Of a DNA stretch of 64,000 bases, positions 10,704 to 19,949 are shown one piece after another. The stretch is from the NCBI RefSeq assembly GCF_002754315.1, contig NZ_PEFE01000001.1:2232001-2296000 (forward strand), in the 5' to 3' direction. Within the stretch, counting starts at the first letter, position 1. Each line of letters opens with the position of its first letter. This stretch comes from Flavobacterium sp. 11 (GTDB taxonomy: Bacteria > Bacteroidota > Bacteroidia > Flavobacteriales > Flavobacteriaceae). The notes below the pieces were generated by a model. That model was not told where the DNA came from, did no database searches, and was given only the letters and a program-made list of their open reading frames with translations. Made by a program: the position numbers and the translations under genes.

Positions 10704-12020
10704 TTATAGAAACTCACCGTGTTGAGAAATATCTAAACCTAATTCTTCTTTTTCTTCACTTACTCTTAGTGGAGTTATTTTATTTACAATAAAGAAAAGG
10801 AAATAAGATGCTGAAAATGCAAATACTGAAACTATAACTAAAGCAGTTAATTGATTTAAAAATAATGTAGCATCACCAAAGATAAGTCCTTGGTTGTCTC
10901 CTACTACTGAGTTAACAGTTTTAGAAGCGAATACACCTGTTAATAGCATACCAACCATACCACCAACACCGTGACAAGCAAATACATCTAAAGCATCATC
11001 AATTTTACCTTTAGGGAATTTACTAACCACTAGATTACTAACAATACTGGCAAATATACCGATGAACATTGCATGAGGAATAGTTACAAAACCTGCAGCA
11101 GGCGTAATAGCTACTAAACCTACAACAGCACCAATACATGCTCCCATTGCAGAAAGTTTGTGTCCAAGAATTTTATCAAGAAATACCCAAGCCATTCCAG
11201 CAGCAGCAGCAGCTACAGTTGTTGTACCTAATGCTTGTACAGCTAAACCATTAGATCCTAATGCTGAACCTGCATTGAAACCAAACCATCCAAACCATAA
11301 TAAACCAGTACCTAACAATACGTAAGTAATACGTGCAGGGTTAACTTTTTGTATTTTTCTTTTTCCTAAGAAAATTGCTCCGGCTAGTGCAGCCCATCCA
11401 GCGCTCATGTGAACTACAGTTCCTCCAGCGAAATCTAATACTCCCATTTTAAAGAAAACACCATCTGGATGCCAAGTCATGTGTGCTAATGGAGCATAAA
11501 CAAGTAATATGAATAATACCATAAATAATAGGTAAGCCCAGAAACGAATTCTTTCTGCAAAAGCTCCTGTTATTAAGGCAGGTGTAATGATTGCAAATTT
11601 TGCTTGAAATAAAGCAAACAACATAAAAGGTATTGTAGGAGCAAGACTCCATGCGGTATTTGTATTAACACCTTGAAAAAACAAATTAGGTAACGGATTA
11701 CCAATTATTCCTCCTATTGTAGGACCAAATGATAAACCAAAGGCAACAACTACCCATAAAACAGTAACAATTATCATTGCCATAAAACTTTGAAGCATAG
11801 TACTGATGACATTCTTTTTTCCTACCATTCCCCCGTAGAAAAAACCAAGACCTGGTGTCATTATCAATACAAGTGCAGTTGCAACAATCATCCAAGCTGT
11901 GTCGCCGGTATCAAATTTTACAGCTTCTGTTGGAGCAGGGCTGTCAATTATGAAATAATTTGAACAAAGGGTTAATACCAAAATCGTGATTAATATCACA
12001 CTTAAAATAATTTTTCGCAT
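10704..12020 (-). CDS. amt: Ammonium transporter
   Basis: Inner-membrane Amt/Mep/Rh channel moving ammonium or ammonia into the cell. It has 438 residues, an N-terminal signal-like segment (about 1-22), then the family's eleven membrane spans. The motifs G-L-G-F-F-Y-G-G-M-V and the F-A-G-G-T-V-V-H-M-S-A-G-W-A-A-L pore-helix sequence are clear. The C-terminal tail is short and cytoplasmic. No PII protein gene (glnK) lies next to it, although amt and glnK are often paired. The gene stands alone, with a strong terminator after it and a 340-base upstream region. Confidence 0.95.
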   Translation of the reverse strand: MRKIILSVILITILVLTLCSNYFIIDSPAPTEAVKFDTGDTAWMIVATALVLIMTPGLGFFYGGMVGKKNVISTMLQSFMAMIIVTVLWVVVAFGLSFGPTIGGIIGNPLPNLFFQGVNTNTAWSLAPTIPFMLFALFQAKFAIITPALITGAFAERIRFWAYLLFMVLFILLVYAPLAHMTWHPDGVFFKMGVLDFAGGTVVHMSAGWAALAGAIFLGKRKIQKVNPARITYVLLGTGLLWFGWFGFNAGSALGSNGLAVQALGTTTVAAAAAGMAWVFLDKILGHKLSAMGACIGAVVGLVAITPAAGFVTIPHAMFIGIFASIVSNLVVSKFPKGKIDDALDVFACHGVGGMVGMLLTGVFASKTVNSVVGDNQGLIFGDATLFLNQLTALVIVSVFAFSASYFLFFIVNKITPLRVSEEKEELGLDISQHGEFL

Positions 12021-12288
12021 TGTTTTTTAGTTTTAAATTTCGATAAAAATATAAAAATCATTAATAAGCCCCTTTAAAAATATGACTTAATGTTTTATTT
12101 TTGTCATTTTTTTAATCTAGACCCTATTTCATTATGGGTATATTATAATTTAAAGTTAAAATTTGCAATTTGTTAAAGTAAGGTTAAGAGAAATTATCTT
12201 TTTAGGAGATAATATAACAATTATTTTAAGAATTAGTAAGTCTATATCCTAACGCTTCTGTTTTTTATACTAAAAGTTGAATATCATT
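12021..12288. other. Upstream region of amt
   Basis: AT-rich and non-coding. It should contain the amt promoter, but I could not pick a convincing -33/-7 pair. Confidence 0.4.
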
Positions 12289-12327
12289 AAAAAAAATGCA
12301 CCAATCGAAATGAATACAATTGATGCA
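12289..12327 (-). terminator. Terminator of the amidohydrolase/PH-domain operon
   Basis: TGCACCAATCG (12297-12307) pairs with CAATTGATGCA (12317-12327) with G-T wobbles. The A8 run at 12289-12296 gives the minus-strand T tract. Confidence 0.75.
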
Positions 12328-12360
12328 ATTTTTTAAAGTTAAAGTTAATGAATTATGTCT

Positions 12361-12738
12361 TTATTTTAAAAGATGTTGGCTTAGAATTTTATACACTTCA
12401 TTGATGTTGTTTCCTCCTTTACCAAATTGTTTGACAATTGGTGTATTATCGTTGTTTAACCAAATTTTTAATTCTGCATCCAAATCCATTATACCGGCAC
12501 TTTCTTTAGAGAATTTCTTGATGCTGGAATAGGGGATTGATACATAATCAGCTTTGGTTCCAACCAATTGTTTTTCGACTAAAATCAGCCTTTTATTAGT
12601 AAAAACAAACATGTCACGGATGAGTTTGAATGCTTTCTCAATTATTTCTCCATCAATTAAGATTGGCTCAAATTCTTTTGAAACATTTTCAATGTTTACT
12701 TCAGATGCATTGCCTAAGATGGCATTAAATAGTCCCAT
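12361..12738 (-). CDS. PH domain-containing protein
   Basis: A 125-residue cytoplasmic protein without signal peptide or membrane segment. It matches the bacterial pleckstrin-homology (bPH) family: beta strands around D-M-F-V-F-T-N-K-R-L-I-L-V-E, then S-I-P-Y-S-S-I-K-K-F-S, and a C-terminal helix (about 108-123). The function of this family is unknown. Its start is 9 bp after the stop of the 12748-14055 amidohydrolase, so it is very likely cotranscribed and may be the last gene of that operon. Confidence 0.8.
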   Translation of the reverse strand: MGLFNAILGNASEVNIENVSKEFEPILIDGEIIEKAFKLIRDMFVFTNKRLILVEKQLVGTKADYVSIPYSSIKKFSKESAGIMDLDAELKIWLNNDNTPIVKQFGKGGNNINEVYKILSQHLLK

Positions 12739-12747
12739 TATTTTAAT

Positions 12748-14055
12748 TTATTTTTGATTGTATTTTGTTTTATATCTTTCGTTCAGCTTTGTTTGATGCG
12801 TTTCCAGACTAATCGTTCTTCCTTGAATAAAAGCATTGGTCAATTTATTGGTTCTCATGTCTAAAGCATCACCTTCGGATATAAATAAAGTAGCATCTTT
12901 TCCTTGCTCTAAGGTGCCACATTGAGCATCAATTCCCAATATTTTGGCAGTATTTGATGTTATTAATTGCAAAGCTTGCTCTTTGTCTAGACCATATGCA
13001 GCACATGTTCCCGCTAAAAACGGTAAGTTTCTAGTGTTCATTCTTTCATGTGCACCACTATTTTCTAAGCCTACCATAACACCTTTGTCTGTCAATAATT
13101 TAGCTGATTTGTATGGTAAGTCAATATCATCATCATCATTTTCTGGCATTTCATGAACTCGTTTAAGTAATACGCCAATATTATTTTTTTGCAATAATTC
13201 GGCTGTTTTGTAGGCTTCGTATCCACCAACAATTACCATTTTCTTAACTCCATTTTCTTTTGCAAATTGTACTGCATCGATAATTTGTTTTTCTTCATCG
13301 GCATGAATAAATAATGTTTGGCTTCCATCAAACAATCCTTTAGTAGATTCTAAAACCAAATTTCGATCTTTTGAACCATCCCCTAAATAGGCTTTGGCAT
13401 TAGCTAAAAAAGCAGACAGCTCTAAAACTTGTTTTGCATAATCCTTATTGGTTTCAATACCTCCTGGTTCAAATCGGGAACCTGATCTTCTAAAAGTAGT
13501 AGGGAAGTTAACATGAATTCCATCATTTTCTTTTATAAGTGCATCTTTCCAGTTCCAAGCATCCAGTTGAACAATTGATGAAGAACCAGATATTGTTCCG
13601 CCACGTGGTGTGATTTGAGCCATCAAAATGCCGTTTGGTCTAACAGTTTCTATTACTTTAGAGTCAGCCGTATAGGCAATAATACTTCTAACATTAGGGT
13701 TCATGGTCCCAATCTCGTCTTCATCATCAGAAGATTTTACGGCGTCAATTTCTACTAAACCCAGTGTTGAATTTGGGGCAATAAAGCCGGGATAAACATG
13801 TTTTCCTGCGGCGTCAATAGTGAGATCATACGCGCCTTCTGCAAGCCGAATCACTCTGGCATCTGCTACCAAATTAATTTTTCCGTCAACGAATCCTATT
13901 GCGCTGTTCTCGATTATTTCTCCATTTCCTAAATGTGCCGTAGCATTAAGAATCAAAATAGATTTTGATTGCTTAACGGCTGGTGTTTGTTGTGCTCTTG
14001 CAAGTATTGAGATGCTACAGACTAACACTAAAAGATATATTTTTTTACTAATCAT
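12748..14055 (-). CDS. Exported amidohydrolase-family protein lacking the metal-binding HxH
   Basis: A 435-residue protein with a signal peptide (about 1-21, ending A-R-A-Q). The fold is that of the imidazolonepropionase-like amidohydrolases: an N-terminal beta-sandwich strand set, the V-Y-P-G-F-I motif at about residue 95, and a C-terminal G-T-L-E-Q-G-K-D-A-T-L-F-I motif. Active members continue the first motif as D-x-H-x-H. Here it reads A-P-N-S-T, so the first two metal ligands are absent. It lies 70 bp downstream of a larger relative (14126-17122) and 9 bp upstream of the PH-domain gene. It may be a non-catalytic partner or have a changed active site; that is inference. Confidence 0.88.
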   Translation of the reverse strand: MISKKIYLLVLVCSISILARAQQTPAVKQSKSILILNATAHLGNGEIIENSAIGFVDGKINLVADARVIRLAEGAYDLTIDAAGKHVYPGFIAPNSTLGLVEIDAVKSSDDEDEIGTMNPNVRSIIAYTADSKVIETVRPNGILMAQITPRGGTISGSSSIVQLDAWNWKDALIKENDGIHVNFPTTFRRSGSRFEPGGIETNKDYAKQVLELSAFLANAKAYLGDGSKDRNLVLESTKGLFDGSQTLFIHADEEKQIIDAVQFAKENGVKKMVIVGGYEAYKTAELLQKNNIGVLLKRVHEMPENDDDDIDLPYKSAKLLTDKGVMVGLENSGAHERMNTRNLPFLAGTCAAYGLDKEQALQLITSNTAKILGIDAQCGTLEQGKDATLFISEGDALDMRTNKLTNAFIQGRTISLETHQTKLNERYKTKYNQK

Positions 14056-14125
14056 ATTTATATATTTTTAAAAATTGCTTTGCTTTTTTGTAAAAGCTCG
14101 GTTTTTTGAAATTCAAATTATTCCG

Positions 14126-17122
14126 CTATTCTTCCATAGTATCACAGTGGTATTCTTTTTTCTCTGTTTTTTTAGGTTCTTGAGTGATCATCCCTTTATT
14201 TTTCTCTTGCAATAATTGACCAATCAACTCATTTCGTTCTTTAGCAATAGCTACTCTTTGTTCTGCATCTTTTTGAGCATCATAATAGACTACACCTTCG
14301 ATTAACGTTTTTTCAGCTTTTGCATAAATAGATAACGGATTGGCATTCCACAATACAATATCAGCATCTTTACCTACTTTTATACTTCCTACTTTATCAT
14401 CGATATGTAATAATTTAGCAGGATTCAAGGTTACAAATTTCCATGCGTCTTCTTCTGAAATATTACCATATTTTACTGCTTTTGCTGCTTCTTGATTCAA
14501 TCTTCTTGACATTTCAGCATCATCAGAGTTGTAGGCTACCACAAGTCCAGCATTGTGCATAATAGGTCCATTGAAAGGAATGGCATCATTTACTTCAAAT
14601 TTATAAGCCCACCAATCTGAGAAAGTTGAGGCTCCTACACCATGCTCTTTCATTTTATCGGCAACTTTATATCCTTCAAGAATATGGGTATATGTATTTA
14701 CTTTAAAATTAAATTTATCAGCTACATTCATTAACATCAAAATTTCCGATTGTACATAAGAGTGACAAGTAATGAAACGCTCTTTATTTAATATTTCAGC
14801 TAATGTTTGTAGTTCTAAATCCACTCTTGGAGCTTTCGCTTTTGCTTTTTTACCAGTTGCATTGTAATTTTTCCAAGCGGTATCGTATTCTTTAGCACGT
14901 TGAAAGTAATCTGTAAAAACTTGTTCCACACCCATTCTGGTTTGAGGAAAACGAGTAGGATTAGTGATTCCCCAGTTTGCTTGTTTTACATTTTCTCCCA
15001 AAGCAAACTTGATAAAACCAGGTTGATCTTTGTAAAGCATCTCTTCTGCAGAAGCGCCCCATTTCCATTTTACAATTGCAGAACGTCCACCTATTGGATT
15101 TGCTGAACCGTGTAATAATTGAGAAATGGTAACTCCACCGGCTAAATCTCTGTATATATTAATGTCTTCAGAATTTACTACATCTTGGATGGTTACTTCG
15201 GCACTGGAATTGTGTCCGCCTTCATTTACACCATTAGAAATTGCAATATGAGAATGCTCATCAATAATTCCGCTGGTTAAATGTTTGCCTTTCGCATCAA
15301 TAATTGTTGCTGAAGCGTCAGCAATATTTTTTCCAATAGAGGCAATTTTTCCGTTTTTGACCAATACGTCAGTTTCTACTAAAATACCGTCTTTTTCATT
15401 GGTCCAAACGGTAGCATTTTTAAATAAAAGTGTTTGTGTAGTTGGTTTTTTCAAATTACCATAAGCAACATTTGGAAATGTTGTAGGCATAATTGCATTG
15501 TTCTTTTCAATTTTTGAGGAATCGATAGCTTTTACAAAAGGAGCTGTTTTTATTGCTGACCATTTCACTTCATTTCCATTGAATAAAACCGCTTTTCCTG
15601 AAAGAGTCTGATTGTCTTCAACATATCCAATTAATCTTGTGAAGCTGGTTTTAGTAGAATCGATAGGTTTGATTACCGTTGAAATCCAGTTATTGGTAAA
15701 AGTAAGTTTCGATTTTATTTTTTTGTTGTCAACAGTTGTTATTTCAGATTTTGGTGCTGAAACTTCGCCATCAATCTTCCATTTGTATTTTTCAGTGTTA
15801 ATGGTTAAATCATAATTTCCACGAATATCTTTAATTGTAATATCGTTAATTACAAATTTGTTCCCTTGAATCCAGTTTTCATATAATATTGTTTTTTCAT
15901 TGAAAATCTCACCGGATGCAATTATAAAATTGGCTAAACTTCCTGTTTTCAAACTTCCTATTTCATTGCTTTTTCCTAAAATTGAAGCAGGAATAGTTGT
16001 CAAAGCTTCTAATGCTTTCGTTTTATCAAATCCGTATTTAATGGCTCTTAATAGGTTCGGTCTAAAATCTTCCAGCTTTTTTAACTTGTCAGTCGTCAAA
16101 GCGAAAACAATTCCATTATCAGATAAAACTTTAAGATTGGTTGGTGCTTGATTCCAAAAACGCAAATCTTTCAATTCCATTTGATTGGCTTGGTTTGGGT
16201 CAGAAACATCATAAGCTTCCGGGAAATTGATTGGAATAATAAATTTCGAATTTGTTTTTTTGATTTCTTCAATTCGTTCAAATTCATTTCCGTTTCCTTT
16301 CAAGATGTAATTTAAACCAAATTCTTTCGCTATTTTGGAAGCTCTCAAACTGTTTAATTTGTCTTCTGAAGCAAATATTTGAACTAGTTTTTCATTATTG
16401 GATAAGGCTTCCAAGGATAAATCTTTGGTTGTGGCGTTTCCTTTTTTGTACCAATCCAAATCTAAATACATTTGACGAAGTAATGCCATCATTCCCATCA
16501 AAGAACTTGGATAGGCTTGATTTGTTGTGGCACTTTTAGTAAATGCAAAATGATTGGTTACTTTATCAGATAATAATTGATTGCTTTTTTCAAAATTATT
16601 CAAGGCAATCAGTGTTCCTGATCCGCGAGCAATTCCGTCTTGAACGTGAGTTCCTACGATACCAAATCCTGCTTTCAATAATTCTTCGGCTTTCGTTTGG
16701 TCGTATTTAAAGCTTTCATATCCATTTACTTCTGAACGAATACTTTCATTCCAGTAATGCCCTGTTTTTTTGGTGTCATACAAAGGATTTCTTTCAGTAC
16801 TGCTGATTCCTTTTGGTTTTTCGATTCCAAAACTGGTGTACATATCAATAAAGGAAGGGTAAATTGATTTTCCTTCTAAGTTAATTGTCATGCAGTTTTT
16901 AGGAATAGCGATGTTATTTCCTGCACCAATAACTTTTCCGTTTTGGATTAATAAAGTCCCTTTTTCAATAATTTGTGTTGGTGTAACATAAATTTTTGCA
17001 TTTGTAAAAGCGGTAAAATTGGTGTTTTTGTTTTGAACACTTTCATTATTGGGAAAGTACTCTTGTGCGTAGGTTTTTGGTAATAAAACACTGAAATACA
17101 GTAGAAGTAAGATTTTTTTCAT
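14126..17122 (-). CDS. Exported double-domain amidohydrolase
   Basis: A 998-residue protein with a signal peptide (about 1-20) and two amidohydrolase-like halves. The N-terminal half (about 40-440) ends with G-S-L-K-T-G-S-L-A-N-F-I-I but has Y-P-S-F-I-D-M-Y-T-S where a D-x-H-x-H should be, so it looks degenerate. The C-terminal half (about 575-975) keeps metal-ligand candidates: G-I-I-D-E-H-S-H at about residue 620, T-C-H-S-Y, T-Y-T-H-I-L-E-G, the late aspartate in Y-N-S-D-D, and the closing G-K-D-A-D-I-V-L-W. It is probably a periplasmic metal-dependent hydrolase acting on cyclic amides or peptides. It is the first gene of a three-gene minus-strand operon with 12748-14055 and 12361-12738. 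Confidence 0.9.
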   Translation of the reverse strand: MKKILLLLYFSVLLPKTYAQEYFPNNESVQNKNTNFTAFTNAKIYVTPTQIIEKGTLLIQNGKVIGAGNNIAIPKNCMTINLEGKSIYPSFIDMYTSFGIEKPKGISSTERNPLYDTKKTGHYWNESIRSEVNGYESFKYDQTKAEELLKAGFGIVGTHVQDGIARGSGTLIALNNFEKSNQLLSDKVTNHFAFTKSATTNQAYPSSLMGMMALLRQMYLDLDWYKKGNATTKDLSLEALSNNEKLVQIFASEDKLNSLRASKIAKEFGLNYILKGNGNEFERIEEIKKTNSKFIIPINFPEAYDVSDPNQANQMELKDLRFWNQAPTNLKVLSDNGIVFALTTDKLKKLEDFRPNLLRAIKYGFDKTKALEALTTIPASILGKSNEIGSLKTGSLANFIIASGEIFNEKTILYENWIQGNKFVINDITIKDIRGNYDLTINTEKYKWKIDGEVSAPKSEITTVDNKKIKSKLTFTNNWISTVIKPIDSTKTSFTRLIGYVEDNQTLSGKAVLFNGNEVKWSAIKTAPFVKAIDSSKIEKNNAIMPTTFPNVAYGNLKKPTTQTLLFKNATVWTNEKDGILVETDVLVKNGKIASIGKNIADASATIIDAKGKHLTSGIIDEHSHIAISNGVNEGGHNSSAEVTIQDVVNSEDINIYRDLAGGVTISQLLHGSANPIGGRSAIVKWKWGASAEEMLYKDQPGFIKFALGENVKQANWGITNPTRFPQTRMGVEQVFTDYFQRAKEYDTAWKNYNATGKKAKAKAPRVDLELQTLAEILNKERFITCHSYVQSEILMLMNVADKFNFKVNTYTHILEGYKVADKMKEHGVGASTFSDWWAYKFEVNDAIPFNGPIMHNAGLVVAYNSDDAEMSRRLNQEAAKAVKYGNISEEDAWKFVTLNPAKLLHIDDKVGSIKVGKDADIVLWNANPLSIYAKAEKTLIEGVVYYDAQKDAEQRVAIAKERNELIGQLLQEKNKGMITQEPKKTEKKEYHCDTMEE

Positions 17123-17354
17123 AGTATAGTTTCTAATTATTCTCTAAAAGTAAAAAAAGGAATATGTTAAGCATTATTTTTTTTAGATTTTAACATTTGT
17201 TTTTTGAAGAAAAAAAACAAATCGAGCGACTCCGTAATATTATTCTAATTATTTTGACATAATTTTCTACTATTCTGTATCATTTTTAAATTTTGTAGGA
17301 ATAATTATAATAATTAAAAAATGTTTAGCTAATTTTAGAATCAAATAAGTAAAT

Positions 17355-18890
17355 ATGCTAGTTAAAGTTTTTGGTAGTGCTGTTTTTGGAGTGGAAGCCA
17401 CAACAATTACCGTAGAGGTAAATATTGATAAAGGTATTGGATATCATTTAGTTGGCTTGCCAGACAATGCTATCAAAGAAAGTAGTTATCGTATTGCGGC
17501 GGCACTCAAAAATAATGGATACGCCATGCCGGGAAAAAAAATTACCATCAATATGGCGCCTGCTGATTTGCGCAAGGAAGGTTCTGCGTATGATTTGACT
17601 TTAACAATTGGAATTTTAGTAGCATCCGGGCAAATCAAAGCAGAGGATATTGATAAATACATCATTATGGGAGAACTTTCCCTTGATGGGAGCCTTCAGC
17701 CGATACGTGGTGCTTTGCCAATTGCCATAAAAGCCAAAGAAGAAGGTTTTAAAGGCTTTTTTCTTCCAAAGCAAAATGTAAAAGAAGCGGCGATTGTGGC
17801 TGGTTTAGATGTATATGGAATCGAAAATGTACAGGAAGTTATTGATTTCCTCGAAGGAAAAGGAACGCTGGAACCAACAACAATTGATACCAGAGCCGAA
17901 TTTTATAAAACATTAGATTTTCCAGAATTCGATTTTAGTGATGTTAAAGGACAAGAAAGTATCAAGCGTTGCATGGAAATTGCAGCAGCCGGCGGACATA
18001 ATATTATTTTGATTGGTCCACCAGGTGCAGGAAAAACAATGTTAGCCAAACGATTACCCAGTATTTTACCGCCGATGACCTTGCGTGAAGCGTTAGAAAC
18101 AACTAAAATTCATAGTGTTGCCGGAAAATTAAAGGAAGTAGGGTTGATGAATCAACGTCCGTTTCGAAGTCCTCATCATACTATTTCGAATGTGGCGCTT
18201 GTTGGAGGAGGAAGTTATCCACAGCCCGGCGAAATTTCTATGGCGCATAACGGGGTCTTGTTTCTGGATGAGTTGCCGGAATTTAAGAGAGATGTTTTGG
18301 AAGTAATGCGTCAACCTTTGGAAGATAGAGAAGTGACAATTTCCAGAGCTAAGTTTACGGTTACTTATCCTTCCTCGTTTATGTTGGTAGCGAGTATGAA
18401 TCCGAGTCCAAGTGGTTTCTTCAATGATCCTGATTCTCCACAAACTTCTTCGCCTCACGAAATGCAACGGTATCTGAGTAAGATTTCAGGACCTTTATTG
18501 GATAGAATTGATATTCATATCGAAGTAACTCCAGTTCCTTTTGAAAAATTATCTGATGACCAAAAAGCAGAGAGCAGTGTTGACATTCGAAAAAGAGTGA
18601 CTTCAGCTCGTGAAATTCAAACCGAACGCTTTGAGCAAATGGAAAACATCCATTACAATGCGCAAATGAATACCAAACACATTCGGGAATATTGTGCCTT
18701 GGACGATGTTTCCAAGCAATTACTAAAAACGGCCATGGAACGATTGAATCTTTCCGCTAGGGCCTACGATCGTATTTTGAAAGTAGCCAGAACAATCGCC
18801 GATTTGGACGCAGCTCCTACAGTAATTTCGAGCCATATTGCAGAGGCAATTCAGTATAGAAGTTTGGATAGAGATGGTTGGTTGGGCTAA
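17355..18890 (+). CDS. comM: YifB/ComM family Mg-chelatase-like AAA+ ATPase
   Basis: 511 residues. Members such as ComM of naturally competent bacteria are hexameric branch-migration helicases that help integrate incoming DNA. The N-terminal ChlI-like domain (about 1-165, G-Y-H-L-V-G-L-P-D-N-A-I-K-E-S) precedes the AAA+ core. Walker A is G-P-P-G-A-G-K-T at about 221, followed by F-R-S-P-H-H-T, Walker B G-V-L-F-L-D-E-L-P-E-F at about 304, and a C-terminal helicase-associated domain (about 410-505, L-S-A-R-A-Y-D-R-I-L-K-V-A-R-T). Length and motif order are normal. It is divergent from the amidohydrolase operon across 232 bp and ends at a terminator just before truC. Confidence 0.95.
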   Translation: MLVKVFGSAVFGVEATTITVEVNIDKGIGYHLVGLPDNAIKESSYRIAAALKNNGYAMPGKKITINMAPADLRKEGSAYDLTLTIGILVASGQIKAEDIDKYIIMGELSLDGSLQPIRGALPIAIKAKEEGFKGFFLPKQNVKEAAIVAGLDVYGIENVQEVIDFLEGKGTLEPTTIDTRAEFYKTLDFPEFDFSDVKGQESIKRCMEIAAAGGHNIILIGPPGAGKTMLAKRLPSILPPMTLREALETTKIHSVAGKLKEVGLMNQRPFRSPHHTISNVALVGGGSYPQPGEISMAHNGVLFLDELPEFKRDVLEVMRQPLEDREVTISRAKFTVTYPSSFMLVASMNPSPSGFFNDPDSPQTSSPHEMQRYLSKISGPLLDRIDIHIEVTPVPFEKLSDDQKAESSVDIRKRVTSAREIQTERFEQMENIHYNAQMNTKHIREYCALDDVSKQLLKTAMERLNLSARAYDRILKVARTIADLDAAPTVISSHIAEAIQYRSLDRDGWLG

Positions 18891-18922
18891 AATAGATTTC
18901 AGGTTTTTGATTAACGATATTT

Positions 18923-18975
18923 GATTTTAGATATTTAACAGCTGCAAAATTGAGAATACGCTCGCGCTAGCGGGG
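18923..18975 (+). repeat. REP-like intergenic repeat, copy 1
   Basis: Begins GATTTTAGATATTTA, then GCTGCAAAATTGAGAAT, CGCTCGCGCTAGCGGGG. It aligns with 19826-19894, which carries a longer hairpin in the same place. Confidence 0.6.
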
Positions 18976-19007
18976 AAAAAAGAAAAGTATAGAAATAAAT
19001 ACGTCAA

Positions 19008-19041
19008 AAAAGAGATTTCGATAGGAATCTCTTTTATTTTT
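19008..19041 (+). terminator. Terminator hairpin between comM and truC
   Basis: AAAAGAGATT (19008-19017) and AATCTCTTTT (19026-19035) form a perfect 10-bp stem followed by A and a T run. It ends about 6 bases before the truC start codon. Confidence 0.75.
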
Positions 19042-19046
19042 GCCAA

Positions 19047-19745
19047 ATGTTAGAAATTCTGTACCAAGACGAATATATTATTGCAATTAATAAACCAAGT
19101 GGATTGCTGGTCCACAAATCATTTTATGCGCGTGATGCAAAAGTTTATGCGATTCAAGAATTGAGAAATCAAATAGGAGGGCAACATGTTTATCCTATTC
19201 ATCGGTTAGATCGCAAAACATCTGGTGTCTTGTTATTTGCGTTGGACAAGGACGTTTTAAAAATTATGAATGATCGTTTTGCCACACGCGAAGTCGAAAA
19301 AAAGTATTTAGCAATTTTACGTGGTTGGTCACCCGAAGAACTAACGATTGATTATGATTTAACCAATGATGATGGCATTATACAAAATGCAATAACCTAC
19401 TTTCATCGATTGCAAACTACCCAAATTGAGTTAGAATTTAACAATAAACCAACGTCACGATATTGTTTGGTAGAAGCGATTCCTGAAACGGGACGTATGC
19501 ATCAATTACGAAAACATTTTAAACATATTTTTCATCCCATTTTAGGAAGTCGGCCACATGGTTGTAACAAACAAAATAAATTATGGTTGGAAAATTTTGA
19601 ACTGAAAGGAATGATGCTTCATGCACATCAGTTAATTTTTAATCATCCCATAACAAATGAACCACTTATCTTGAATGCAAAGATTAATGAAGAGTTTAGT
19701 AGAGTAGGTACTATTCTTAAACTAGATTTGAATACCTATGAATAG
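19047..19745 (+). CDS. truC: tRNA pseudouridine synthase, TruC-like
   Basis: 232 residues, RluA-type pseudouridine synthase. The compact form without an S4 domain, the start L-E-I-L-Y-Q-D-E-Y and K-P-S-G-L-L-V-H-K are characteristic of TruC, which modifies U65 in tRNA. The catalytic aspartate is in H-R-L-D-R-K-T-S-G (about residue 53), and G-R-M-H-Q-L-R-K-H-F is the later conserved motif. The ATG at 19047 fits the family start. It leaves almost no leader after the upstream terminator. TATTTTTG at 19035-19042 matches the Bacteroidota -7 motif TAnnTTTG and would give a nearly leaderless transcript. Confidence 0.9.
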   Translation: MLEILYQDEYIIAINKPSGLLVHKSFYARDAKVYAIQELRNQIGGQHVYPIHRLDRKTSGVLLFALDKDVLKIMNDRFATREVEKKYLAILRGWSPEELTIDYDLTNDDGIIQNAITYFHRLQTTQIELEFNNKPTSRYCLVEAIPETGRMHQLRKHFKHIFHPILGSRPHGCNKQNKLWLENFELKGMMLHAHQLIFNHPITNEPLILNAKINEEFSRVGTILKLDLNTYE

Positions 19746-19825
19746 AATACTAATTTGTAAAGTAATGCTTTACATTATTGTTGTATTTGGAAACAACAGA
19801 TTTTATATTTTTTATCAACTATTTA

Positions 19826-19894
19826 GATTTCAGATATTTATCTCTGCTAAATCGACAATGTGCCACACGAAAGGATTCGTGCGGCAGCGGGGGG
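19826..19894 (+). repeat. REP-like intergenic repeat, copy 2
   Basis: Begins GATTTCAGATATTTA, then GCTAAATCGACAATG. A hairpin (GCCACACGAA at 19862-19871 with TTCGTGCGGC at 19876-19885, one mismatch) and AGCGGGG follow. Same orientation as copy 1, on the other side of truC. Confidence 0.65.
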
Positions 19895-19949
19895 ATATTC
19901 CATATTTTCGTTAATTATTGTTTATTAAGTTTACTTTGTTAAATATTAC

